16,529 bases of DNA from Oligoflexales bacterium (GTDB lineage: Bacteria > Bdellovibrionota_B > Oligoflexia > Oligoflexales > CACXFL01), in NCBI GenBank assembly GCA_028282865.1, contig JANQHA010000076.1, positions 1 to 16,529 on the forward strand, in the 5' to 3' direction. The notes beneath the pieces are model-generated. The model was given only the letters and a program-made list of their open reading frames with translations. It did not search any database and was not told where the DNA came from. Shown here one piece after another: positions 1 through 7,700 of this stretch. The first letter of the stretch is position 1. The number at the start of each line of letters is the position of its first letter. Both the position numbers and the translations under genes were made by a program.

Positions 1-337
1 TAGCGTTTCTAGCTAGGCCGTCAGAAACCCCGCGCCAACTTCGCCCTCGGCTGGAACTATCACACTGGGTAACCGTAGAAAAAATTTCTCCGATTGCCAT
101 TTTCTGAGCTTCGACAAAAACTTCAGTTACCTGTGACTGATCCAATTTGTATAACTTTGTTAACACCACAAGCATGTGTGAAGTTGGCTCCGCTATACCT
201 CGCTCGACGTTAGAAATAAACTGTGGGGAAGTGAGCTTTAAAATTTTTGCAACTTCCCCCTGCGTCATCCTTGCAAGCTCTCTTTTTGTTCTAAAAAAAT
301 GCCCTATGTATTGCCGGGCTTTCGATGATATCTGCAT
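1..337 (-). CDS. XRE-family helix-turn-helix regulator, C-terminus beyond window edge
   Basis: The complement strand is open from an ATG at 337 to the left edge (112 codons, no stop), so the 3' end is missing. The start is supported by a GGAG ribosome-binding site at 346-349, eight bases upstream. The translated N-terminus contains a typical Cro/C1 HTH: a basic entry helix (FFRTKRELARMTQGEVA), the recognition turn TSPQFISNVERGIAEPT, then a hydrophobic helix with LTKLYKLD, roughly residues 10-70. This is the classic layout of a single-domain XRE DNA-binding protein. Beyond residue about 85 the sequence is Ser/Arg-rich and not recognisable. A role as a local transcriptional regulator is inferred from the fold, and its target is unknown. 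The two dyads at 619-638 and 685-700 lie upstream of it and could be operators, but nothing ties them to it directly. The plus-strand reading frame over the same bases has no family features. Confidence 0.8.
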   Translation of the reverse strand, partial: MQISSKARQYIGHFFRTKRELARMTQGEVAKILKLTSPQFISNVERGIAEPTSHMLVVLTKLYKLDQSQVTEVFVEAQKMAIGEIFSTVTQCDSSSRGRSWRGVSDGLARNA

Positions 338-618
338 AACTCTTACTCCAATGGACGTCCTTGTATCTAGTGAACCTTATGTAGGCAACCCATTTCTATC
401 TTTCAAATGTTTCAAAACTTTCACCAAACCTTTTTACTTTAGCTACTATTTCACTATAGATATAAGCAGCAAACTAACGCTTTTAAAAATTTCAGTATAT
501 GCAGACGGTTATGATGATGTTTTAAGAACGCAACTCAGCAGGCTACTTTGCTAGTATTATAGTTCAATTGATTGGGACATTTGTAATAGGTAACAAACGA
601 TGACTTAAAATGGCTTAC

Positions 619-638
619 TTAAATATTCCAATATTTAA
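619..638. repeat. 20-bp AT-rich palindrome (operator-like dyad)
   Basis: The sequence TTAAATATT-CC-AATATTTAA is a perfect inverted repeat with 9-base arms and a 2-base centre. The tiny centre argues for a protein-binding dyad or cruciform rather than an RNA hairpin. It lies about 280 bases upstream of the XRE start. A binding role is inference. Confidence 0.5.
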
Positions 639-684
639 CTCACTGATGCCACATGATTGGATTAGGGTTAAAAAAGTTTTCACA

Positions 685-700
685 GAAAGGTTTACCTTTC
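685..700. repeat. Short dyad downstream of the permease gene
   Basis: GAAAGGT-TT-ACCTTTC has 7-base arms around a 2-base centre. On the minus strand, downstream of the permease stop, it is followed within about ten bases by a run of six T. It could therefore act as a weak terminator for the permease transcript, although a two-base loop is too small for an ideal RNA hairpin. The alternative is a second operator-like dyad next to 619-638. Confidence 0.35.
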
Positions 701-727
701 CAGTAGGATCCTCGAAAGCTACTAACC

Positions 728-2608
728 TTAAATTATTACTCGAACCCCGCCCAAGCTAGACATCTGGTGTGGGAAGTGGTCCCCTGGAGTTCCAACAAAC
801 ATATAATTCGGTGGAATACCAAACTCATCGGCGAGCTTTCGAATCAGCTCTGGGCCAAACTGCCCCTGCCTAATAACAAGTTCCACAGATATATCCGGGT
901 ATATCTCATCTAGTAGTTTTAAATCAGTAACCAAACGAGGTGGTGGCTCTTCCATTCCGTTAAGTACGTGAATCACAGTTACTCGTCGAGTAACTTCGTT
1001 GTCTCGCACATACAGCAAAGCCTTGTTCAAGCTCGCGACATCATCTCCCTTGGTAAAGAAAATAATCCCTTCGGCATACATTTTGTCCATGCGCCATTTG
1101 ATTTTCTGTCGCATTTTCTGATGAGAAAGCTCAAGACCTTTCATAGTTTCATCAGCAACAACCAAAAAGAACCCAAGAATATTGTGTCTATAAAGAGTTA
1201 GCAGTACCAACCCAACCGTCGGGAAGAAATAAACAGAAAAGTAATAGATATATTTGCTATCTAACCTCATGTTTCCATAAATCCCAGCCATCGTCATAAT
1301 CAAAGCAATGAATAATGCTGGCCAACCGGCACGGTATTTTCTCGGGAGCTTTGCTCGGCGTATTTTCAAAAGAATATTACCAATAGCAAACAAGCACATA
1401 ACACCTAAAAATGAAAGCGTATAGACGCCTCCCAAAGTGTCTAGATCTCCAGCAGTCATAATCAAAATAGAGATACAGCAAACAAAAAACATAATAATAA
1501 TTCGATGATTGGTACCTCGGCTATTTATGCGTAACAAAAACTGCGGTAAGCATCGATCTAAAGTCATTCGCTGAACCAAACCAGTCACACCAATAAATGC
1601 AGCTAGTACAGCACCAGAAAGTACAACACCTGCATCTACCGCAATGATCCACGCCAGCCAATCGCCTCCAGCGACATTCGCTACATTTACTAACATTGAT
1701 TTTTTGGCAGAGATCATATCCTGCAAAGGTAAAACACTCAGAGCAATGAAAGCAATGGTTGGATTCAATACTGTCACGGCTATCCACATATTTCTTAAAG
1801 TGATAGGAAATACTCCTGGCTGCTGCTCCTCGATAAAGTTAGCAGAGCTTTCAAACCCACTCACTCCTAGCAATGCAATACAAAACCCAAAAAATATCGC
1901 CAAAACAATCGATGATCCTTCGACCGGAAGCGGATTCGCCCAGTTACTAGCAAATATCTCTGGATTACTTATTCCATAAATAGCGCCGCATGCGATTAAA
2001 ATACCCAGAGATACCAAATGAAATATAAAAATACCGAGAGCCGCATTCGCCGACTCACCGATGCCAAGTATAGTCAAAGCTGCAAAGACCCCTAAAAGAC
2101 CTATAGTAAGTGGGATAGCTAGTTCCGGTGATAACCCTAAGACCGCGCGCAAATACTCGATACTAGTTTTAGCACTTATCACCGCTGTGGCGATATATGA
2201 CAAGATAGTCATACAAGCAGCAATCGATGCACGCGCCTTGGTAGTGGTATTAAGTAGACAGTTGTAGGCACCACCGTTTAGCGGAAGAGCATCACCCACT
2301 TCAGCGTAAATCTTCCTATATAGAAAAAGTAAGGCTGCTACCGCTAATAACGCAAAAGGGGCATAGACCCCGGCATAGGCAGCTGACATAGCCGCGACGT
2401 ATAAACAACTAGAAGTTATATCGTTGCCGCAGATTGCGGTGGCTTTCCAGGGGCCAAGTAAAGATTTAGGCTTTTCAACAATTTGAGTGTTAGGCTTTTT
2501 AGTTATCCCAAAAGACCTGGGGGTTTCATTAACCGAGAATGTAATTCCTCGTTCCTTTGGCGTTTTGCTGGACAAAGTGAATTTCGGACTCTGATCTTTA
2601 TCACTCAT
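728..2608 (-). CDS. APC-superfamily amino acid permease with a soluble C-terminal domain
   Basis: A 626-residue integral membrane protein. A polar N-terminal tail (residues 1-50) is followed by about twelve hydrophobic segments from residue about 55 to 485. The first segments contain the APC-type stretch around GNDITSSCLYVAAMS, and GFESSANFIEEQQPG (251-265) matches the glycine/glutamate motif of APC transporters. The family generally imports amino acids or related amines with cation coupling; the substrate cannot be read here. Residues about 486-626 are hydrophilic with alternating beta and alpha segments (VTVIHV, VELVIRQGQFGPELIRKLAD) and end in GTPG...SSLGG, reminiscent of a universal-stress-protein (USP) nucleotide loop. 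This suggests a cytosolic regulatory domain, as in other permease-USP fusions. The start has a weak AGGG ribosome-binding site and a plausible -10 TATACT at 2645-2640. The gene is divergent from the Cys-rich protein at 2707. Confidence is high for the family and low for the substrate. Confidence 0.85.
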   Translation of the reverse strand: MSDKDQSPKFTLSSKTPKERGITFSVNETPRSFGITKKPNTQIVEKPKSLLGPWKATAICGNDITSSCLYVAAMSAAYAGVYAPFALLAVAALLFLYRKIYAEVGDALPLNGGAYNCLLNTTTKARASIAACMTILSYIATAVISAKTSIEYLRAVLGLSPELAIPLTIGLLGVFAALTILGIGESANAALGIFIFHLVSLGILIACGAIYGISNPEIFASNWANPLPVEGSSIVLAIFFGFCIALLGVSGFESSANFIEEQQPGVFPITLRNMWIAVTVLNPTIAFIALSVLPLQDMISAKKSMLVNVANVAGGDWLAWIIAVDAGVVLSGAVLAAFIGVTGLVQRMTLDRCLPQFLLRINSRGTNHRIIIMFFVCCISILIMTAGDLDTLGGVYTLSFLGVMCLFAIGNILLKIRRAKLPRKYRAGWPALFIALIMTMAGIYGNMRLDSKYIYYFSVYFFPTVGLVLLTLYRHNILGFFLVVADETMKGLELSHQKMRQKIKWRMDKMYAEGIIFFTKGDDVASLNKALLYVRDNEVTRRVTVIHVLNGMEEPPPRLVTDLKLLDEIYPDISVELVIRQGQFGPELIRKLADEFGIPPNYMFVGTPGDHFPHQMSSLGGVRVII

Positions 2609-2639
2609 AAATGGACCCTAGCTGTTATCTCATAGTTAA

Positions 2640-2647
2640 AGTATAAT
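2640..2647. promoter_or_regulatory. Overlapping divergent -10 boxes (TATAAT plus, TATACT minus)
   Basis: AGTATAAT reads as TATAAT on the plus strand (2642-2647) and as TATACT on the minus strand (2645-2640). It sits in the 98-base gap between the permease and Cys-rich genes. The leaders would be about 25 bases for the permease and 50 bases for the plus-strand gene. Neither direction has a good -35 at 16-18 bases, so an activator or a non-sigma70 factor may be involved, or the match may be chance. Confidence 0.4.
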
Positions 2648-2706
2648 GGCGACCAACTCGAAAATCCAGTTTTAACGCAAAGAGCGTGGGAGTGATTTAA
2701 ACAGCC

Positions 2707-3936
2707 ATGAACCTAGAAGATCAAATATTTAAACCAACATCTTTTGCGGGACACTTGGTTCCTGGAATTTGGAGGTATATGCTGCCTCAAGAGATATTTG
2801 ATTTTGAGGCGCCTGCTGAAAGAAGGGCTACATGTATGGACTGCCCAAACATTCAAAGTGAACAGTACCGCCCTGACTACCGGTGCTGCACCTACCACCC
2901 GGCGGTGCCAAATTATGCTCTTGGATTTGCCCTCGAAACAACCACCGGCAAAAATTCGGTTCAAGCCTTGATAAATAACGGTTACAGCCTTCCAGAGGGC
3001 AGCCTTCATACCCCGCAGGAGTGGGTCGATTACCTAGCTGATAATAAATACGAAAAGTTTGGCAAAAGTGAAAAGGTTCTCTGCCATCTTTTAGATAAGA
3101 AAACTGGCTTCTGCACTATATACGCGTTTCGCAATTCAGTGTGTTCAACTTTTTTCTGCGAAAACGATCATGGCAAACGTGGCGAGAGTTTTTGGAGTCA
3201 GACGCAAGAACTGGTTAGCCAAGTCGAAGCAGCACTTGGACAGTGGTCACTAGAACAGGTAGGCTTTAGTGTCGCCAATTACATGGACACTCTGAACGAG
3301 CTTTCAAAAGACTTAACAAAGTTACCTGGCACAAAAGGTGGGTGGTCTGCTGCCTCACGTAAAGCACTTTTTGGTAAATACTATGGCCGCGAAACGGAGC
3401 TATATCGTTCGTGCGCCCAGGCAATCTATGACCACAAAGAAGATCTCTGGGATATTGCAAACTCTCAGACTATCCACGAAGCATCACAGTTCGAGTTAAA
3501 CCAACTAAAATTTGTCCCCAAAGAATTCGATAGCGAAATCGATGCCAGTGACTTTAGCGATGGAGATACTATTGAGCCAAAAGACCTATGGAAGAAGCTA
3601 AAGAAAACTCACAAAAAACTTTGGCAAGAGCCAGAACAAAAGCTGGTTTTGAATAAGAAGGTTCAAATAAGTAAAAATGAAAAAGATGACCAGGAGTCAA
3701 AACACAATAAAGGTAGACCTTATATTCTAGAGTTTTTAACCAAAAAGAATGGAGATACCTACGAATGGCGCCATTTTCTAACTAAAAAAGAGTACCAGCT
3801 ATTATCAGAGTTCAAAAAGCCTAGAAAAATCTCGACGAAGTTAAACAAGAGACATCGTAGCAAGCAAATCGCAGAACCAAACAAAAGAATTATCGAATGG
3901 TTTGGCAAGAAGGTTTTGGTGAAAGATAAGAAATAG
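2707..3936 (+). CDS. Cysteine-rich YkgJ-like (putative metal or Fe-S binding) protein
   Basis: A 409-residue soluble protein with no signal peptide. Eight cysteines sit in the first 151 residues: C43-x2-C46, C60-C61, C126, C136, C146 and C151. The second cluster (GFCTIYAFRNSVCSTFFC) closely resembles the C..Y..RP..C pattern of the YkgJ/CxxCxxCC family, which is annotated as zinc- or iron-chelating. Metal or Fe-S binding is therefore likely but unproven. Residues about 160-260 are helical. Residues about 300-409 are very lysine-rich and hydrophilic, which suggests nucleic-acid or membrane contact. The ATG at 2707 is the first in frame (a stop lies just upstream), but its GGAG site is about 14 bases away. 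An internal in-frame ATG at 2779 has a stronger GGAGG at 2771-2775, spaced only three bases, so the true start could be residue 25; all cysteines remain either way. Divergent from the permease and convergent with the gene at 3972-5183. The function is unknown. Confidence 0.75.
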   Translation: MNLEDQIFKPTSFAGHLVPGIWRYMLPQEIFDFEAPAERRATCMDCPNIQSEQYRPDYRCCTYHPAVPNYALGFALETTTGKNSVQALINNGYSLPEGSLHTPQEWVDYLADNKYEKFGKSEKVLCHLLDKKTGFCTIYAFRNSVCSTFFCENDHGKRGESFWSQTQELVSQVEAALGQWSLEQVGFSVANYMDTLNELSKDLTKLPGTKGGWSAASRKALFGKYYGRETELYRSCAQAIYDHKEDLWDIANSQTIHEASQFELNQLKFVPKEFDSEIDASDFSDGDTIEPKDLWKKLKKTHKKLWQEPEQKLVLNKKVQISKNEKDDQESKHNKGRPYILEFLTKKNGDTYEWRHFLTKKEYQLLSEFKKPRKISTKLNKRHRSKQIAEPNKRIIEWFGKKVLVKDKK

Positions 3937-3971
3937 TAACCTCACTTGCTGAAATTTTTTTACAAGTCATT

Positions 3972-5183
3972 TCAAGGCAGGCTCATTAAGTATTCGACGG
4001 CGTCAACTATCTCTTTTTCACTCGGTGGGTTTTTAAATACAACTCCTAGACCCTCCGGATCTTTTAAGCTCCTAGACAGTCTAGAAAATGCTTCATTTTT
4101 AACCAACCTCCCATAATGAATAAAGCGTAGTTTACTCCTAAAGTTAAAGAGATTAGCATTCAACGAGGCATCCCACGACGCCGTTTCGCGCATCAAATAA
4201 AATGCTATTGCCTCAGATAGCTGCTTCTGTCTTTTGGAGTTGCTTTTATCTATATGAGATAACAGTTTTGTAATAAACGGTGAAGCATCACTCAGTGAGG
4301 CAAATAAGACCTTATCAACATTACCGTACCAAATATCATGATGTCTAAGAATAAAACGTGCCACTTTCAAAGAGTTTATTTGATAACGTCGCACTTCATG
4401 CTCAGCATCATGAGTTGTAAACCTAGTAGGCGTCAAAAATCGGCCATGGACCCGGACTCCAACGGATCTTAGACCTTTTAATATCACCCCGGTACCTTCC
4501 GTTTGTATGAATGATCTAAAACCGATTACATTGTTGATATATAAGGGCAATGCGGTCATACCTAGTCCTCGATCAAGATTAGCCTCAATTTGAGCCTCAT
4601 TAAACCTAAAAAAACTTTCTACGGACCAAAAAGGGTAGGTATCACCTTTCGAAGTATCATTGCTGCGTAAATACCCCATAGTATCACTGACAGTTAAAAA
4701 CGATTCCACATGATGGACCATCCGGGCCCGACCAATACTTTTGCTATTTAAATATTTTTCAATTTCGCGTTTGATAACTGGGATTATCGATTTCATTTGA
4801 TTTACGTAATGTTGATTAGCAGTTGAAGGCATACCGTTCAATTCCTGTTCAAATTTACTAAGCTCTTCTACCATCCAGCTCATCGATTGCCGAATAACCC
4901 CTTTGACAGGTACAGGCCTAGCGGGTTTTGAGTTAGAGACATTCCGCTTTATTCCCTCAAGGTATTCAAGCCAGAGTTCTCCCAAAGGCCTTTTCATTAA
5001 ATGCTCGCGATTCGCTTCCGCCAACTCAATAACTCTTAGCGCAACATCTTTTTGATTTTTATAGTTAGCGAATATATACCGGCACGGGCGCATAAACGAG
5101 CTACCCTGCGCAACAGACCGACTAGAGATCAAAAGCCCAATTGTAAATACTATATGTAAAGCTAGCTTGTAATATATAGCCAC
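3972..5183 (-). CDS. Exported protein of unknown function with an HDAEH motif
   Basis: A 403-residue protein of no family I recognise. The N-terminus is a Sec signal peptide: a short basic start, a hydrophobic core (LALHIVFTIGLLISS) and a likely cleavage after SVAQG near residue 26. The export site (periplasm or outside) is inferred from this. The start codon is GTG at 5183, with a stop codon immediately upstream in frame and only a weak ribosome-binding site; the next Met (residue 31) would delete the signal peptide. The mature part is mainly alpha-helical. Residues 257-263 read THDAEHE, a His-Asp-x-x-His arrangement that could bind metal, and H281-H282-D283 follows downstream. A late conserved-looking block contains AIAFYLMRETASWDASLNAN. 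It lies 54 bases after the prkA stop on the same strand with no terminator between them, so co-transcription with prkA is likely. Catalysis is speculation. Confidence 0.75.
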   Translation of the reverse strand: MAIYYKLALHIVFTIGLLISSRSVAQGSSFMRPCRYIFANYKNQKDVALRVIELAEANREHLMKRPLGELWLEYLEGIKRNVSNSKPARPVPVKGVIRQSMSWMVEELSKFEQELNGMPSTANQHYVNQMKSIIPVIKREIEKYLNSKSIGRARMVHHVESFLTVSDTMGYLRSNDTSKGDTYPFWSVESFFRFNEAQIEANLDRGLGMTALPLYINNVIGFRSFIQTEGTGVILKGLRSVGVRVHGRFLTPTRFTTHDAEHEVRRYQINSLKVARFILRHHDIWYGNVDKVLFASLSDASPFITKLLSHIDKSNSKRQKQLSEAIAFYLMRETASWDASLNANLFNFRSKLRFIHYGRLVKNEAFSRLSRSLKDPEGLGVVFKNPPSEKEIVDAVEYLMSLP

Positions 5184-5237
5184 TTAGTTTCGTCTCGCAT
5201 AACCGATCATCTTCAAAAGCTTATATTTTTATACCTA

Positions 5238-7496
5238 TTACGGTTTCTTCTGCTTCAAAAGATACTTCAAGCACTCCTTAGCAGAAACCTCGTCATAGCC
5301 AAAGCGTTCTTCTAGTTGTTGGTAAGTTACCTCTGCTTGCTTAGACTGAGCGGCGGTTAGATTTTTGCTTTCGTCGGGGTTTTTCAGCTTGATCATCGAC
5401 TCATAATTAGAGTCGACAATTTTTTTCTTTTCTTGGTGATAGTGTTCTTGAACCTTCTTCATGAGATCCATAAAGATGTTTTTAACATCAATAGGACCAT
5501 CAGGGTTATCGATTTTATATGCGGCGACCCTTCCCAAAATATTTTGTCGATGCAAATCAACCGATCCAGTTACTCCAATAATTTTTTCAAATTCTTTCAT
5601 CACCTCTTCTGAAGGTTTTTCGTAAGAGCGAGTTGAATCGTAATAAATTTTTTCACCTTTGATAAAAGCTACAACATGGTCTATGTACTTCTTAAGGTGA
5701 GCATCATATTGTTCGTCTGCCACTAGACTCATCGACGCCAGTAGTTCATATTCAAAGCGATCACAAAAATCCTTTTGGATGACATCAATAAACTTTCTAG
5801 CATCGTGGTAAGAGCCACGAGCTTCAAACTGTAAAAACTCATATACCGACCGGTCTTTTACCAAGCGGTGAAGCTCATTGAATATAGCCATTGGAGTCAG
5901 TGTTGCGTAGTCAGAGTTTTGCAAGGCCCTCCCTAGGATGCCGCGCACCTCTCTAGGTGAGGCACCAAATCTACCTTCATAAACTGTTACGCCACGAGAC
6001 TCCTCATAGATCTTAGATCTGAGCTCACGCAACATAGCCTCCTCGGCCGGCTTAAACTCTGGCTGTAGACTTTCACCCTCATATAACGCTACCTTGCTCC
6101 TAGGGCTAAGCCTCGCTATTAAGGCTCGGTACTTGCTGTCGTAGTACTCTGGATCAGGTTGTTTTAGCCTGGTCAACACAGCCCAAAGGCAAAGTGACTC
6201 TATAGCATGAGGACAAATCTTTTTAATTTTAGAAAGACTTTTCCTATCTGATTCGTAGATACTGACTTCTTTGGAAGGTCGGAGCAGGTAAGGAACCGTT
6301 ACCAAATCAAATCGGCTTCGAAATGACGAAAAATCTGGGACTGATTTGAAGGCATCTAAATGCTTCTCGTTAGTAGTACCAAAGAATATACAATCAAGAT
6401 TAGCGGTCGATGTCGGCAGGCTAATTGTTCCCTTCTCGACTGTAGTGAGTAAGTATTTATAGGCTTCGATAGGTCGCTTGAGCATATCAGAAAACTCCAG
6501 AATTCCCCGGTTCGCTTCGACCAGTGGACCGGAAACTTCATTAAACCTAATGTTTTGCAAAAAAACTGGAAGGTTTTGAATGTTTTTATCCATAGTCAAT
6601 TGACGTTCAGCGGCATCGATGGACATCTGCGGTTCCACTGCAGCAAGCCCCACCCGATATTGGTGGGAGTAGAAAAACCTTTCAACTTGGATGTGTCTTA
6701 AAACTTTGGTTAAGTCGCCATTATAGGCCGCAAGCATATTCTCCAAAATCAGTTGGTTTTTCTTGGACAAGCCGGGGCTGAGTAAATGAATCGGTACATC
6801 TACTTCTTCCGGTGCAATACCCTGCTCTTGGGCAATCCATTCTCGTAGCAGCCCTTCCCGCTGAGGCATCGGCAAAATAAAAACGGGGTTATCTCTAAAC
6901 TCCGAAGGGATTTTGCAAGAGATCTTACTTTCATCTAACATTGCATAAGACCTTTGAGACCGCGATTCCTCCTCATAGCCACCAGTAAAGCCAATCGGGC
7001 CGTTCTCACCCCCAGCCCTTGGGTTAGCAGATTTCTCAGTAGGAAAAATCCAGCTAAAAGTATACACAGCTCCTTCATCAGACTGGCTATATAGCTTCAT
7101 AGCATGAAAAATGGCTTCGATGGTTGAGGTTTTAGCTGAGCCATTTGGGCCATGAAGCAAGATAAGACGGTTAGAATAACCTTGGCGAACAAACGTATCG
7201 ATAGATTGGTAAATATCATTTTGTACATGTTCGCAGCCAATAATTGGTCCATTTTTCTCTGACCCAAGGCCAAATAGGCCAAAGGAGGAAATTTTACTGC
7301 CGGCTTCGCCAATGGTCTCTTTACCGAAGTGACAGAAAGTATCTCGTAAATAAGTCGCTGCATTTCTAGTTAAAGCCGTCGGCTTTTTGGACAGTAAATC
7401 GATATATTCATCGAAGGTCAGCGTTACCCGCTGTTTCTCAAAGTGAGTCTTAAAACTCTTAGATAATTCGTCTAAAGTATGATGCTGCTCATTCAT
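5238..7496 (-). CDS. prkA: PrkA-family serine protein kinase (YeaG-like AAA+ protein)
   Basis: A 752-residue cytosolic protein clearly related to Bacillus PrkA and Escherichia YeaG. An N-terminal region (about 1-75) precedes an AAA+-type core with Walker A GPNGSAKTS at 116-124, then NGPIGFTGGYEEES and a long middle region with RGILEFSDMLKRP and FFGTTNEKHLDAFK, all recognisable PrkA signatures. The C-terminal half holds SPREVRGILGRALQ and the PrkA C-terminal domain, and ends in a charged tail. Known members act in stationary-phase, sporulation and nitrogen-stress physiology; both kinase and protease-like activities have been reported, so the reaction here is not settled. It is about 100 residues longer than the 630-645-residue Bacillus and Escherichia proteins. 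The usual partners YeaH (vWA protein) and SpoVR/YcgB are absent from this window; the downstream gene is an exported protein instead. The ATG at 7496 has GGGGTGG just upstream (7500-7506). Confident in the family. Confidence 0.92.
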   Translation of the reverse strand: MNEQHHTLDELSKSFKTHFEKQRVTLTFDEYIDLLSKKPTALTRNAATYLRDTFCHFGKETIGEAGSKISSFGLFGLGSEKNGPIIGCEHVQNDIYQSIDTFVRQGYSNRLILLHGPNGSAKTSTIEAIFHAMKLYSQSDEGAVYTFSWIFPTEKSANPRAGGENGPIGFTGGYEEESRSQRSYAMLDESKISCKIPSEFRDNPVFILPMPQREGLLREWIAQEQGIAPEEVDVPIHLLSPGLSKKNQLILENMLAAYNGDLTKVLRHIQVERFFYSHQYRVGLAAVEPQMSIDAAERQLTMDKNIQNLPVFLQNIRFNEVSGPLVEANRGILEFSDMLKRPIEAYKYLLTTVEKGTISLPTSTANLDCIFFGTTNEKHLDAFKSVPDFSSFRSRFDLVTVPYLLRPSKEVSIYESDRKSLSKIKKICPHAIESLCLWAVLTRLKQPDPEYYDSKYRALIARLSPRSKVALYEGESLQPEFKPAEEAMLRELRSKIYEESRGVTVYEGRFGASPREVRGILGRALQNSDYATLTPMAIFNELHRLVKDRSVYEFLQFEARGSYHDARKFIDVIQKDFCDRFEYELLASMSLVADEQYDAHLKKYIDHVVAFIKGEKIYYDSTRSYEKPSEEVMKEFEKIIGVTGSVDLHRQNILGRVAAYKIDNPDGPIDVKNIFMDLMKKVQEHYHQEKKKIVDSNYESMIKLKNPDESKNLTAAQSKQAEVTYQQLEERFGYDEVSAKECLKYLLKQKKP

Positions 7497-7578
7497 ATGC
7501 CACCCCAGTCATTGATCGACTTCGCCATACTAAAAGATAACCCGAATTTAGATATTTTCCAACTCTGACACGAGGCAC

Positions 7579-7625
7579 ACCATCGCTTACCGGTCAAAGC
7601 GAGTTATTTTGCTATATGCGATGGT
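7579..7625. repeat. Inverted repeat in the prkA-phoH2 divergent region
   Basis: ACCATCGC (7579-7586) and GCGATGGT (7618-7625) form a perfect 8-base inverted repeat separated by 31 bases. GGTCAA also occurs directly at 7592-7597 and 7623-7628, 31 bases apart, about three helical turns. The position in the 204-base gap between divergent prkA and phoH2 suits a shared operator. That role is inference. Confidence 0.4.
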
Positions 7626-7636
7626 CAATTTATGAT
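7609..7636 (+). promoter_or_regulatory. Candidate sigma70-like promoter for phoH2
   Basis: TTGCTA (7609-7614) and TATGAT (7631-7636) are spaced by 16 bases and match the -35/-10 consensus at four and five of six positions. The transcript would start about 58 bases before the phoH2 ATG. The box overlaps the right arm of the inverted repeat at 7579-7625, so a repressor or activator at that dyad would control it directly. Confidence 0.45.
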
Positions 7637-7700
7637 AAATTTACCCATCTGGACTAGATTACCTATTTTTTACGTTGAACGCTCTTATACATAGGGCGGC

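Larger units (their letters stand above)
338..727. other. Gene-free stretch between the XRE gene and the permease
   Basis: This 390-base AT-rich interval has no convincing gene on either strand. It holds two inverted repeats, listed separately (619-638 and 685-700), and a TATAAT-like box on the minus strand at 556-561 without a well-spaced -35. A 49-codon plus-strand frame (610-759) lacks a ribosome-binding site and runs into the permease 3' end. The interval must contain the end of the permease transcript and the leader or promoter of the XRE gene. Confidence 0.5.

Noticed and set aside
147..554. 135-codon plus-strand open frame at the left end
   Set aside because: It overlaps the XRE-type gene on the other strand, which has a ribosome-binding site and clear HTH motifs. 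The plus frame has no family features and no good start signal.
610..759. 49-codon plus-strand frame in the gene-free stretch
   Set aside because: No ribosome-binding site at a usable distance, it crosses the dyads and runs into the permease 3' end, and the composition is unremarkable.
3937..3971. Possible bidirectional terminator between the Cys-rich gene and the convergent exported-protein gene
   Set aside because: GAAAT/ATTTC pairing with a T-run is present, but the stem is only five bases with a long loop and bulges when extended. It is too weak to call.
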